NCBI GenBank assembly: GCA_046350675.1
Contig: JAXLZZ010000006.1
Location: 17,452-81,451 of the forward strand
From: JAXLZZ01 sp046350675
GTDB lineage: Bacteria > Patescibacteriota > Saccharimonadia > Saccharimonadales > UBA4665
DNA: 64,000 nucleotides
Direction: 5' to 3'
A program made the position numbers and the translations under genes. Position 1 is the stretch's first letter, and each line of letters opens with the position of its first letter. The notes below the pieces were generated by a model, which worked only from the letters and a program-made list of their open reading frames with translations, searched no databases and was not told the origin of the DNA. Shown in pieces: positions 1 to 7,682 of this stretch.

Positions 1-516
1 TCCAACGGTGACAGAAGCGGCGATAATAAGGGTTCGTATTCGAGACATGCATCAGCAACCAGTCAGCAGCAGAAACAAAAGCATGACGGCGATCGCCAGC
101 GTAACGACAACAATTGGTGGTGGAAGCAGCGCCACGACCGTCAAAAAACTTGCGCTGAGCAACAGGCAGCAGTAAGCCAGCGTGCTGCAAGTAAGGCGGA
201 CAAGAGCCAAAAGAAGTTAAATGGCTTAAATATTGTTTATAGCGGCACGCAAACGTACGCGACTAGTGGGGACGTAACAGTCGAAAATTACGACACGTTG
301 AATGCCAAAGCTACCGCTAGTCAGACGGCCGCTACTAATGCAGTCGGGGCAATAACAGCACCACAGTTAAACTGTGACGATACTTCGGATGCAACCATGC
401 AGGCCAACAAGGACGCACTGAATGACTACTACACCAAAGAACGTACAGCCGATAAGGCAATAGGTATGTACCGACATGATGTGATGGTCTTGTTCAACGC
501 AGCGGTTGAAAGCTAA
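1..516 (+). CDS. Hypothetical protein, 5' truncated by window edge
   Basis: An open frame runs from base 1 to a TAA at 514-516 (171 residues visible), so the true start lies upstream; a TTG at 298 is only an internal codon. The first part is rich in Ser, Gln, Asn, Asp and Lys, then a Lys/Ala-rich stretch precedes a less biased region with two Cys and a YYTKER-like helix. I recognise no family. The low-complexity polar start suggests an extracytoplasmic or surface-anchored protein, but no signal peptide can be judged without the N-terminus. A terminator follows directly. Confidence 0.6.
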   Translation, partial: SNGDRSGDNKGSYSRHASATSQQQKQKHDGDRQRNDNNWWWKQRHDRQKTCAEQQAAVSQRAASKADKSQKKLNGLNIVYSGTQTYATSGDVTVENYDTLNAKATASQTAATNAVGAITAPQLNCDDTSDATMQANKDALNDYYTKERTADKAIGMYRHDVMVLFNAAVES

Positions 517-537
517 TCAACTCTGGCACTGTGATTT

Positions 538-566
538 AAAGAGGCGCCTGAAGGGCGCCTCTTTTA
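538..566. terminator. Rho-independent terminator
   Basis: The stem AGAGGCGCC / GGCGCCTCT with loop TGAA is flanked by an A-run and a T-run, so it can work in both directions. It separates the plus-strand hypothetical gene from the convergent XRE regulator. Confidence 0.85.
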
Positions 567-589
567 GTGCGCAAGTAAAGCCTAGAGTG

Positions 590-1420
590 CTACTCTTCGT
601 TTTCGGGCTCAAGCATGGCTTCAAGTATGTCGAGCTCTTCAACAGTTTCTGACGGCACTTTACTTTTATTGGTTTCGTAATGTGAGATCATACCTGTTGA
701 CTTCCCGAGTAGTTCGCCAAACTCAGTTTGATTTAATCCAAGTTTTCTACGTATATATATCATTCGCTCGCCAGCGCCATCTGTTTTATCAGCAACTATC
801 CTTTGCGGTAGATTTGCGCCTAGATTTTTAAGTTTAACTGCGACTCTGTGCTCCTCTAAAACTTCATCTTCAACTTCAAACTTGGCTTTCACGCTGTTGA
901 GACAAGCTACATACTTAGAACTTACTTTTTGCCGCCCACCTTCTATACGGATAACCGTGAAACGACTACAGCCAAGCTCGTCGGCAAACTTCTCTTGAGT
1001 CATGCCAAGGAAATGACGCGTTGCTTCCATCTCAATGGCCCGCCCTTCGTACAATATCTTGTCGCGGGATATTTTAGCTTCAGTTTTTTTGTAATCGAGG
1101 TGTACTATCTTATCGATGCGTAACCTTTCGCTAATTTTTTGAGCAAGGTCAACTAATTGTTCTGTTGGCGGCTCCTCGGGAGACTCTGAGACTCCGGCTT
1201 CACGAAGTGCAAGCTCTGTGATGATTGCGCCAATTGTTGGTGCAACATCCTGAATGCGTGATTGCTCGAAGTCATTAAGCTGCTCTTCAGTTGCATCGAA
1301 GCGGTCTGTTACTTCGTTTGCTGTATGCAAGTTAATAGGTTTGGTTGGTGATTCAAATTCATGGTTCATGTTTGACAGAATAGAATAAAAAGTTTCCGAA
1401 TAATATGAAACGTTTTTCAT
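590..1420 (-). CDS. Double HTH (XRE/Cro-CI) transcriptional regulator
   Basis: This 276-residue cytoplasmic protein carries two separate XRE-type helix-turn-helix domains, at about residues 132-172 (MTQEKFADELGCSRFTVIRIE) and 219-262 (LNQTEFGELLGKSTGMISHYE). An acidic, helical N-terminal part of about 110 residues has no family I can name. Two HTH units in one chain suggest binding to two half-sites or to direct repeats. It is transcribed divergently from a wHTH/Nudix-like gene with only 37 bp between the start codons, so the shared region probably holds its operator. The ligand is unknown. Confidence 0.85.
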   Translation of the reverse strand: MKNVSYYSETFYSILSNMNHEFESPTKPINLHTANEVTDRFDATEEQLNDFEQSRIQDVAPTIGAIITELALREAGVSESPEEPPTEQLVDLAQKISERLRIDKIVHLDYKKTEAKISRDKILYEGRAIEMEATRHFLGMTQEKFADELGCSRFTVIRIEGGRQKVSSKYVACLNSVKAKFEVEDEVLEEHRVAVKLKNLGANLPQRIVADKTDGAGERMIYIRRKLGLNQTEFGELLGKSTGMISHYETNKSKVPSETVEELDILEAMLEPENEE

Positions 1421-1423
1421 ATA

Positions 1424-1459
1424 TTGGAGACATATCCTTGGATGCTATGCTTAAAGCAT
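1424..1459 (+). promoter_or_regulatory. Promoter and inverted repeat of the divergent regulator pair
   Basis: TTGGAG at 1424-1429 and TATGCT at 1446-1451 are 16 bp apart. The predicted start of transcription falls on the ATG at 1458, giving a leaderless mRNA. The perfect inverted repeat ATGCT-TAA-AGCAT (1447-1459) overlaps both the -10 box and the start codon, a good place for an operator. Confidence 0.55.
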
Positions 1460-2123
1460 GGTGCAAAAAGCGGGATTACGTATACTCAACTCTTTTAATA
1501 ACGAGAATTCACGAAACTTTGTGGAGCTTTGCAAAGAGGCCGGTTACCCAACTGACCTTGGCGGATATTACCTAAGACAATTAGTGAGATCTGAGTATCT
1601 ACATAAAGGCGAGCGTGGTGAGTATATTCTGGGCCCAAAAGGTCGGCAGTACCTTGCCAGCAACCACCAAGCAAGCTTCATGCCAAGACTACATGTAATG
1701 ACCATAGCAGCTTATAAAAATGATTTAGTGGTCTTGAAGCGCAATCAGCAACCTTTCTTGGGTGCGCATGAATGGCCTGCGAGTGCAGTAAGTGCTGCTG
1801 AAACGAAAGAAGCCGCCCTACAGCGGCTACTTAGTGAGCGATTGGCCTCTGCCAAAAGCACTGACTATGTAGGCGTATTTCGTCGTATTGATATGTATGA
1901 CGGTGAATTATTTGATGATAAGTTCTTTTTAGTTCACAAAGTTGAGCTAGACCAGGCGCCAATTGAAGAAGTAATAAACGGTATTAATACCCGTATCGAA
2001 GAAAGCAGACTAGAGTCGCTCAAAAATAAATCGAGAAGCCTTATCGATATATACGAGTTCAGTAAAAATCAGCATCAGTACCAAGAGAAAACATACGAAC
2101 TTGCATACGATGACTTTGAATAG
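1458..2123 (+). CDS. Winged-helix regulator with degenerate Nudix-like domain
   Basis: 221 residues. Residues 3-68 look like a winged helix (helical start, then a YLHKGERGEYILGPKGRQYL hairpin). Residues 76-200 have the outline of a Nudix fold (strand MTIAAYKNDLVVLKRN, later FDDKFFLVHKVEL). The region matching the Nudix box (about 111-130, AETKEAALQRLLSER) keeps an Arg but lacks the paired glutamates of REUXEE, so I infer it binds rather than hydrolyses a nucleotide. NrtR regulators use the opposite order (Nudix first, wHTH last). No ribosome site precedes the ATG, which fits the leaderless promoter. The Nudix assignment is tentative. Confidence 0.6.
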   Translation: MVQKAGLRILNSFNNENSRNFVELCKEAGYPTDLGGYYLRQLVRSEYLHKGERGEYILGPKGRQYLASNHQASFMPRLHVMTIAAYKNDLVVLKRNQQPFLGAHEWPASAVSAAETKEAALQRLLSERLASAKSTDYVGVFRRIDMYDGELFDDKFFLVHKVELDQAPIEEVINGINTRIEESRLESLKNKSRSLIDIYEFSKNQHQYQEKTYELAYDDFE

Positions 2124-2168
2124 CTAGTATGCCCAGCCGTGAGTACTCCTTAGGGTATGGCTCGTCGG

Positions 2169-2197
2169 TTGACAACTACCTCTGCTAGGTCTATAAC
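2169..2197 (+). promoter_or_regulatory. Sigma70-type promoter of the HdeD-like gene
   Basis: TTGACA at 2169-2174, a 17-bp spacer and TATAAC at 2192-2197 form a near-consensus promoter. Transcription would begin near 2204, followed by the ribosome site AAGGAG at 2211-2216. Confidence 0.8.
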
Positions 2198-2221
2198 AAT
2201 ACTTAGTAATAAGGAGATCGC

Positions 2222-2779
2222 ATGGACGAATCATCATTAAAAGATATGTGGGGCGCTCTCGCGGTGCGCGGAATGGCAGCAATTGCCTTCGGAATCGCGG
2301 CAGTATTTTGGCCACAAATTACACTCGTAACACTTGTGTATTTGTTTGGTGCGTACATCCTCGTATCAGGTATTGTGAACCTGATCGTAGGTCTTACTAA
2401 CCTAAAAGACGAAAACTCCATCTGGACTCGCGTGCTCGTATTGCTCGTGGCTCTACTTGAAGTTGGTATCGGTGTATATCTGCTCCGCCACCCACTCGTA
2501 ACCTTCGCAACCTTGATCTTGTTGATCTCTTTGGCTCTCATTGTCCGCGGTTTGTATGATATCTTTACCGGTATCTTCGGCGAAGGCGGTGCTTCATATC
2601 GCACCCTAATGGTTATAGGTGGTCTTGTAGCCGGTGCAGTAGGCGTTATCCTATTGTTCCAGCCTGCTGCTTCTGGTGTAGCATTCGTATGGGTTCTAGG
2701 CCTATACGCATTGATCACTGGTCCACTTATGGTTGCACTTGCCTTTGATGGTAAGCGTGCAGCTTCTGGCAAGAAATAG
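2222..2779 (+). CDS. HdeD family (DUF308) membrane protein
   Basis: 185 residues with about six hydrophobic segments in pairs separated by short polar turns, the layout of the HdeD/DUF308 family. E. coli HdeD is linked to acid resistance; the molecular role of most relatives is unknown. The N-terminal MDESSLKDMWGALAVRG and repeated G-A-x-L-x-L-P-like helices fit the family. A strong promoter and an AAGGAG ribosome site 5 nt from the ATG suggest high expression, and its own terminator makes it monocistronic. The KGG stress gene follows. Confidence 0.8.
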   Translation: MDESSLKDMWGALAVRGMAAIAFGIAAVFWPQITLVTLVYLFGAYILVSGIVNLIVGLTNLKDENSIWTRVLVLLVALLEVGIGVYLLRHPLVTFATLILLISLALIVRGLYDIFTGIFGEGGASYRTLMVIGGLVAGAVGVILLFQPAASGVAFVWVLGLYALITGPLMVALAFDGKRAASGKK

Positions 2780-2794
2780 TATTTCTACGCTAAC

Positions 2795-2830
2795 AAAAAT
2801 GAGGCTTCCCACAGAGCCTCATTTTTATTT
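2795..2830 (+). terminator. Rho-independent terminator
   Basis: The stem AATGAGGCT / AGCCTCATT with loop TCCCACAG is followed by TTTTTATTT, 15 bp after the HdeD-like stop. Confidence 0.9.
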
Positions 2831-2918
2831 GGCTCGATAGCATAACCATGCAAGTGTATTTTTCACTGTCCTCTCAGTAAACTCTTGATACTCTAGGAGG
2901 GTTAAAAAAGGAGGGCAC

Positions 2919-3113
2919 ATGGCAATAAGTGATAGAGGATTCGCATCGATGAGTCCAGAAAAACAACGTGAGATAGCTCGTAAGGGCGGTCAAGCGAGTG
3001 GTGGGAATTTCAAGCATGACCCGCAACGCGCCAGTGAAGCAGGCAAGAAAGGCGCTCAGGCACAACCAGTAGAGGCTAAGCAGCTGGGCGGTCAGAATAG
3101 CCGCCGCAAATAG
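2919..3113 (+). CDS. KGG-motif general stress protein
   Basis: 64 residues, very hydrophilic, rich in Gly, Lys, Gln and Ala. It contains EIARKGGQASGG followed by two weaker repeats (SEAGKKGAQAQ, AKQLGGQNSRRK), the pattern of the stress-induced KGG motif family (PF10685; relatives include YciG of E. coli). Members are small, probably disordered, and induced in stationary phase or stress. A GGAGG ribosome site lies before the ATG and a strong terminator follows, so it is a single-gene unit. The biochemical role is not known. Confidence 0.8.
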   Translation: MAISDRGFASMSPEKQREIARKGGQASGGNFKHDPQRASEAGKKGAQAQPVEAKQLGGQNSRRK

Positions 3114-3129
3114 CAGGTTCCAGACTCGT

Positions 3130-3160
3130 AAAGCCGTCCTTCGGGGCGGCTTTCTTTTTA
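3130..3160 (+). terminator. Rho-independent terminator
   Basis: AAAGCCGTCC / GGGCGGCTTT with a TTCG tetraloop, then TCTTTTTA. Confidence 0.9.
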
Positions 3161-3200
3161 GCTTCAGCTTATTTTCAACTAACCCGCTACAATAGTACCT

Positions 3201-3881
3201 ATGCGAATACTTGTTGTAGAAGACGAACATAAGATAGCAAACGCCATAAAACAAGGGCTGGAGCGCCAATCTTATGCAGTAGATGTGGCCTATAACGGCG
3301 ATGACGGCTTATCAATGGCAACCACCGAACCATATGATTTAATTATTCTCGATCGCATGATGCCTGGTAAGGTTGACGGCACCGGCATTTTGCGTGAACT
3401 GCGCAAACAAGGCAACCACACTCCAGTGTTACTCCTAACAGCTAAAGATAAAGTACTCGACCGCGCCGAAGGGTTAAACATGGGCGCTGATGATTATCTC
3501 GTGAAACCCTTTGCATTTGTGGAGCTTATTGCCCGTGTGCGAGCACTTTTGCGCAGACCAGCCCAAGCTCTCGATAGCAAACTCACCTACGATGATCTCG
3601 AGCTTGATACCGAAAAGCTCCTGGTAACACGAGGCGGTAAACAAATCGACCTTACTGCCAAAGAGTTTGCACTACTTGAATATCTCATGCGCAATTCTGA
3701 TAGAATTGTGACCAAAGACACGCTCATAGGCCAGGTTTGGGATTATGACGCAGATGTACTGCCAAATACGGTTGAGGTATATATCGGTTATTTGCGAAAT
3801 AAAATTGATCGACCATTCGATAGTCCACCACTTGTGAATACCAAGCGCGGCTTTGGCTACTACTTCGGGAACCTTACATGA
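3201..3881 (+). CDS. OmpR/PhoB family response regulator
   Basis: 226 residues. The receiver domain (1-120) has the acidic pocket VEDE at 6-9, the phospho-acceptor Asp51 in LIILDRMMP, Thr80 and Lys102 in LVKPF. A winged-helix output domain occupies about 128-226 (ends NTVEVYIGYLRNKI...GFGYYF). It overlaps the histidine kinase by 4 nt (ATGA), so the two are co-translated. TACAAT at 3188-3193 ends 7 nt before the ATG, predicting a leaderless mRNA. The stimulus is unknown. Confidence 0.93.
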   Translation: MRILVVEDEHKIANAIKQGLERQSYAVDVAYNGDDGLSMATTEPYDLIILDRMMPGKVDGTGILRELRKQGNHTPVLLLTAKDKVLDRAEGLNMGADDYLVKPFAFVELIARVRALLRRPAQALDSKLTYDDLELDTEKLLVTRGGKQIDLTAKEFALLEYLMRNSDRIVTKDTLIGQVWDYDADVLPNTVEVYIGYLRNKIDRPFDSPPLVNTKRGFGYYFGNLT

Positions 3882-4903
3882 AATTTCACCAGAGCTCACT
3901 CCGCCTCGCCAGCCTCTACCTCGGCATCATAATGTTCATCAGTATTTTCTTTAGTCTGAATGTCTACCAGCAATCAACCGATGAACTCGAGCGGGGTATT
4001 AGTGGTCCTGATATCGTGCTGCAAGGATCGGCGGGTGGCCACCGATTCACTATTCAGCCCCAGGCACGCCAAGCACTTCAACAGGATGCCGTGATACGCC
4101 TCCATGACGCCAAAGAAAATGTGCGCAACCGACTGATCTTCACCAATATCCTTATCTTGGTAGGCGCCGGCATACTCAGCTACTACCTAGCTTCACGCAC
4201 CTTACGGCCTATCGAAGAAGCCAACGAAGCACAAAGCCGCTTTACTGCCGATGCCAGCCATGAGCTGCGTACACCAATCGCTGCCATGCAAAGCGAAATA
4301 GAAGTAGCATTAATGGATCCCAAGCTCACGCTCGCACAGTCCAAAAAACTGCTACGGAGCAATTTAGAAGAATTGGCAAAACTCACTGCGCTAACTACTG
4401 GATTACTTAAGTTAGCACACAACGAAGACGGTGCGCTCGAAATGTCCGCTGTAGATATGCAGGAAGTGCTCAAGCAAGCTGTCGACCATGTTTCTGCCAG
4501 TGCAGAAGCTAAAAACATAGCTATTACTAGCCATGTAGCCAAAGATGTCGCGCTCTATGCCGACAAAGATAGCATCATTGACATGTTTGTGACGATTATT
4601 GATAACGCCGTAAAATACAGCCCTGAAAAATCAGAAGTTACCATCACCGCAGCTGCGGATCGCAAGAACGCCTTGATACACATCACCGACAAAGGCATTG
4701 GCATGAAACCAAGCGAGACAGAACATATTTTTGAACGCTTCTATCGTGCAGATTCGGCGCGCAGCAAAGAGCAGGGTAATGGCTACGGTATTGGGCTGTC
4801 AATTGCTAAGCAAATCGTTGATGCCCACGATGGCACTATCGCCGTACAGAGCAAGCCAAACAAAGGCTCCACCTTCACAATCACTCTTCCGCTAGCAAGC
4901 TAG
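3878..4903 (+). CDS. Sensor histidine kinase
   Basis: 341 residues with two membrane helices (about 10-28 and 88-105) around an extracytoplasmic loop of about 60 residues. There is only a short linker (LRPIEEAN) where HAMP usually sits, then the dimerisation/phosphotransfer helix with His128 in SHELRTP. The ATPase domain shows the N-box DNAVKYSP (about 242-249), G1 DKGIGM (271-276), the F-box ERFYRAD and G2 GYGIGLSIAK (302-311). It partners the overlapping response regulator. The small sensor loop has no recognisable ligand domain. Confidence 0.93.
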   Translation: MKFHQSSLRLASLYLGIIMFISIFFSLNVYQQSTDELERGISGPDIVLQGSAGGHRFTIQPQARQALQQDAVIRLHDAKENVRNRLIFTNILILVGAGILSYYLASRTLRPIEEANEAQSRFTADASHELRTPIAAMQSEIEVALMDPKLTLAQSKKLLRSNLEELAKLTALTTGLLKLAHNEDGALEMSAVDMQEVLKQAVDHVSASAEAKNIAITSHVAKDVALYADKDSIIDMFVTIIDNAVKYSPEKSEVTITAAADRKNALIHITDKGIGMKPSETEHIFERFYRADSARSKEQGNGYGIGLSIAKQIVDAHDGTIAVQSKPNKGSTFTITLPLAS

Positions 4904-4906
4904 TGT

Positions 4907-4989
4907 CTGTCATCTCGAGGGAATCCGAGAGATCTCTCCAAACTCCGTGGAGGCTTTAGAGAGATTTCTCCCTGCGGTCGAAATGACAG
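4907..4989. repeat. Long imperfect palindrome between convergent genes
   Basis: CTGTCAT...GAGAGATCTCTC on the left pairs with GAGAGATTTCTCCCTGC...ATGACAG on the right, around a loop containing CTCCGTGGAGG. The whole 83-bp unit can fold into one branched hairpin. It lies between the kinase stop and the end of gdhA and could end transcription from both sides; the form also fits a dispersed palindromic repeat or MITE-like unit. Confidence 0.6.
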
Positions 4990-5031
4990 GGTGTATTGGT
5001 TCTGCAGTGTATTCAGAATGAGAGTCAAATA

Positions 5032-6237
5032 CTATGATGCTAACTTTTTGAAAGCGTTGATAAACGCTGCTTCTTTGTAAGACACGTGTTGAGTTGTGGC
5101 AGTTTCGTATAATTCGGCAGTTGCCATCGATAAGTATTCTTTGAGTTGTTGATTAACTTCTTCTTCTGTCCAATGTTCACCTTGTTTGTTTTGCAGCCAT
5201 TCCAAGTAGCTCACAATAACGCCGCCAGCATTTGCCACAATATCAGGTATTACGGCTACCCCTTGTTCGGTTAAGTAATGGTAGGCTGGATCATCAACCG
5301 GCCCGTTTGCTAGCTCAAGTATGTACTTGGCTTTCACATCTTTCATATTTGATTCGGTGACGGCATCGCCGAGAGCGGCCAACACCAGTACATCTACTTC
5401 AAGTCCAAGAATATCGTCTGCAGGTGTTACGCATACACCAGCCTCTTCATATTTTTCGAAACGCCCATGCGCTTTTTTGAAATCACTCAGCTTTCTTGCG
5501 CTCAAGCCGCTAGTATTTACAAGCGTTGCGCCAGAATCGCTAGCGGCAATCAACTTCCAATGTGGTTCTTCGGCTTCAGAAATAGTGCCAAAGAACGAAC
5601 CGACATTGCCAAAGCCTTGCACAGCAACGGTAATATCGTGGTCGGACTTTCCCAGGTGTTTTAATAACTCATGCAATACAATCACACCGCCATGACCCGT
5701 CGCTGCTTCACGGCCTTCGCTGCCACCATTCTCAATTTTTTTACCAGTAAAGCTGGCTTTGGTTGTGTCACCCGTAAGGCGTTCGTATTCATCCACCATC
5801 CAGTCAATTACTCGACCGTCTGTATTTACATCGGGAGCAGGAACATCTTGATCTGGTCCAATATGTGGTTCCAAATACGCCGCGTACTTGCGACTTAATT
5901 CTTCGAGCTCCTCGTCTGACAATTCTCGTGGATTTACCGCCACGCCACCTTTACCGCCACCAAGCGGCAAGCCTACCGCGGCAGTTTTAAAGCTCATGAG
6001 GGTTGCCAGAGCGCGTACTTCATCTAAATCAACTTCTGGATGAAAGCGAATGCCACCTTTGTACGGCCCACGTTGATTATTATGCTGCACTCGATACCCC
6101 TTGAAGCTCTTGCCGCTTTTGAGTTCAATATCAAATACATGCTCCTTATCAATCGCAATGAGCTTATCGATATCGCCTTCGGTCAAGCCAATTTTGGTGC
6201 CGATGTCTTGGATGAGTTTGTGTGTTGTTTGTAGCAT
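5032..6237 (-). CDS. gdhA: Glu/Leu/Phe/Val dehydrogenase (glutamate dehydrogenase)
   Basis: 401 residues, full length for the family. The dimerisation/catalytic part has PYKGGIRFHP (58-67), Lys84 in SFKTAA, catalytic Lys96 in LGGGKGGVAVNP and Asp136 in PAPDVNTD. The Rossmann part has VAVQGFGNVGSF (205-215). The expected reaction is reversible oxidative deamination of glutamate to 2-oxoglutarate and ammonium with NAD(P). It lies convergent to the two-component system with the palindrome between. The enzyme stands out in a genome with so few metabolic genes; substrate specificity within the family is not certain. Confidence 0.9.
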   Translation of the reverse strand: MLQTTHKLIQDIGTKIGLTEGDIDKLIAIDKEHVFDIELKSGKSFKGYRVQHNNQRGPYKGGIRFHPEVDLDEVRALATLMSFKTAAVGLPLGGGKGGVAVNPRELSDEELEELSRKYAAYLEPHIGPDQDVPAPDVNTDGRVIDWMVDEYERLTGDTTKASFTGKKIENGGSEGREAATGHGGVIVLHELLKHLGKSDHDITVAVQGFGNVGSFFGTISEAEEPHWKLIAASDSGATLVNTSGLSARKLSDFKKAHGRFEKYEEAGVCVTPADDILGLEVDVLVLAALGDAVTESNMKDVKAKYILELANGPVDDPAYHYLTEQGVAVIPDIVANAGGVIVSYLEWLQNKQGEHWTEEEVNQQLKEYLSMATAELYETATTQHVSYKEAAFINAFKKLAS

Positions 6238-6334
6238 AAAATCTTCCTACTATTGTATCAGCTAGCAACGATATGCGTTGAGTTTGAGGCAGAGCAGTTT
6301 CACTTTAGCTGAAGAACATATAGAATAGACGGTA

Positions 6335-6679
6335 ATGGCTTTAAACACAACTACAGGAACAGGGACTCAAACGGCAACCGGAACACCTCAGAATGTTGGC
6401 GGTCCGAGCACCAACGCAGCTCCATCGGGCAACGTGCAGCCAGGTACTGCCACCAATCTGCTCAATAGTTCTTCGGGCATTTCGCTGTCTGGTAGCGCTC
6501 TCACGACTGTAGATCTTGCCGGCACGTCTGCGACAACTACGACTCAGGCAACTACAGAACCACCTACGCAGCCTCACCATGTCAACGCCGCAGCACTCGG
6601 TCTATTCATTGCTTTGGCAGTAGTAGCGGTGCTCGTTTTTGTCTCCATGACGCGTTCTGCAAAAAATACAACGCACTAA
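6335..6679 (+). CDS. Thr/Ser/Gly-rich protein with C-terminal membrane anchor
   Basis: 114 residues. The first 80 are a low-complexity Thr/Ser/Gly/Asn/Pro sequence without signal peptide, then one hydrophobic helix (about 84-104) and a short basic tail (SMTRSAKNTTH). This is a tail-anchored layout, so the disordered part would face the cytoplasm unless the topology is inverted. TAGAAT at 6321-6326 ends 8 nt before the ATG and there is no ribosome site, so the mRNA is probably leaderless. No family recognised. Confidence 0.6.
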   Translation: MALNTTTGTGTQTATGTPQNVGGPSTNAAPSGNVQPGTATNLLNSSSGISLSGSALTTVDLAGTSATTTTQATTEPPTQPHHVNAAALGLFIALAVVAVLVFVSMTRSAKNTTH

Positions 6680-6763
6680 TCATTTACCGCTTGCGACGGG
6701 GTAATGCAGGGCAGTATTATGATATTGAGATTGCTCGAAACAAAGCAAAATTACACACACTTA

Positions 6764-6791
6764 TTGACAAAATATCAAAAAGGTGTATAAT
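6764..6791 (+). promoter_or_regulatory. Near-consensus sigma70 promoter
   Basis: TTGACA (6764-6769), a 16-bp spacer and TATAAT (6786-6791): both hexamers match the consensus exactly, the best promoter in the window. An A-rich stretch lies upstream and the transcript would start near 6798. Confidence 0.88.
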
Positions 6792-6852
6792 ACATAGTGT
6801 TTCGTGATCACAAAACAAACATTTACAAAAACAAAAAAGGAGCGATTATCGC

Positions 6853-6942
6853 ATGAAAGTCAGTAGCGGTTTAGCTTTTGAACTATCAGCAACATCAGAC
6901 TCAGGATTACTGAGAATTGATAAACTGATCAAAAAGCTATAG
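6853..6942 (+). CDS. 29-residue orphan small ORF
   Basis: ATG at 6853 follows the ribosome site AAAGGAG at 6837-6843 with a 9-nt gap. The peptide begins MKVSSGLAFELSATSDSG and ends with an amphipathic basic helix (LLRIDKLIKKL). It has the best promoter in the window in front and a terminator 9 bp behind, so it forms a complete expression unit of about 180 nt. No family recognised. It could be a small protein, a secreted peptide precursor or the coding part of a regulatory RNA. Confidence 0.5.
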   Translation: MKVSSGLAFELSATSDSGLLRIDKLIKKL

Positions 6943-6950
6943 CCAACAGA

Positions 6951-6975
6951 AGAGCCCGGGAAACCGGGCTCTTTA
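6951..6975. terminator. Rho-independent terminator shared by convergent units
   Basis: AGAGCCCGG / CCGGGCTCT with loop GAAA, then TTTACTT. It overlaps the end of the minus-strand membrane gene by 3 bp. Confidence 0.85.
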
Positions 6976-7617
6976 CTTACCGGACTTCGCACGATATCGC
7001 ACAAACAGCGTTATGTATTTGTGCGCGAGGATCACCATGAGCACTATCCCATAAAACACCCACAAAGTGCGGAACCAACCATCAGCCAGTTGGCTTCCAA
7101 GCTCTAGGCCGTGATAAAAAATAGCCAACATAGCTATATCTACGGCAGCGGTTACATATACCCACCAATGTTGCTTATCAAAAAAGCGCTTGAGTTTGTA
7201 TGCCAAAAAAATCAACAGGCTTACAGGTCCAAGAAATAGGGCTAATTGCAGGCTTGGTTGCACGTAAGACTTGTAGCTCCCGGGGGGCAAGCCGTAGCCA
7301 TCGGCGTATCGCTGCACAACAAGGATACTGGGGTGCAAACAGATGAGTAGTAGCACCGCGTAGCCAGTGTAGGCAAAATAAGATTTGAGAACTTTGCTGC
7401 TGATATCAAACAACTCAGCTATGGCACCACTCACATATTGCGACCACATGATACTGAACGCCAGTAGGCCGAGGAGTGGGAATAGATCGTATGCTCCAAC
7501 ATGCTTGAAATGACCGTAATAATCACTACTCCATGCAAGTACTGCCAGCAGGCTGACCACTACCGTTAACAACCAACTAAATAGCAGCACATTTCGGTTG
7601 TTTTTGGGCTCACTCAT
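6973..7617 (-). CDS. Six-helix membrane protein, possibly ferric-reductase-like
   Basis: 214 residues with six predicted membrane helices. Histidines lie near or in helices (LHPSIL, FYHGLELG, LAHKYI), and the alternating His pattern recalls the haem-binding ferric reductase-like/cytochrome b fold, but I see no full family motif. The gene is divergent from a cupredoxin, which supports a redox role in the membrane. No FAD or NAD domain is attached. Treat the redox function as inference. Confidence 0.5.
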   Translation of the reverse strand: MSEPKNNRNVLLFSWLLTVVVSLLAVLAWSSDYYGHFKHVGAYDLFPLLGLLAFSIMWSQYVSGAIAELFDISSKVLKSYFAYTGYAVLLLICLHPSILVVQRYADGYGLPPGSYKSYVQPSLQLALFLGPVSLLIFLAYKLKRFFDKQHWWVYVTAAVDIAMLAIFYHGLELGSQLADGWFRTLWVFYGIVLMVILAHKYITLFVRYRAKSGK

Positions 7618-7682
7618 ACACTTAGCTTACACGCATTATTCAATACTTTGCTACGATAGATATACACAGTGGAGGTAACGCT

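Noticed and set aside
2203..2772. 189-residue open frame antisense to the HdeD-like gene
   Set aside because: Complement of a hydrophobic gene giving Thr/Arg/Pro-rich nonsense; the plus strand has promoter, ribosome site and terminator.
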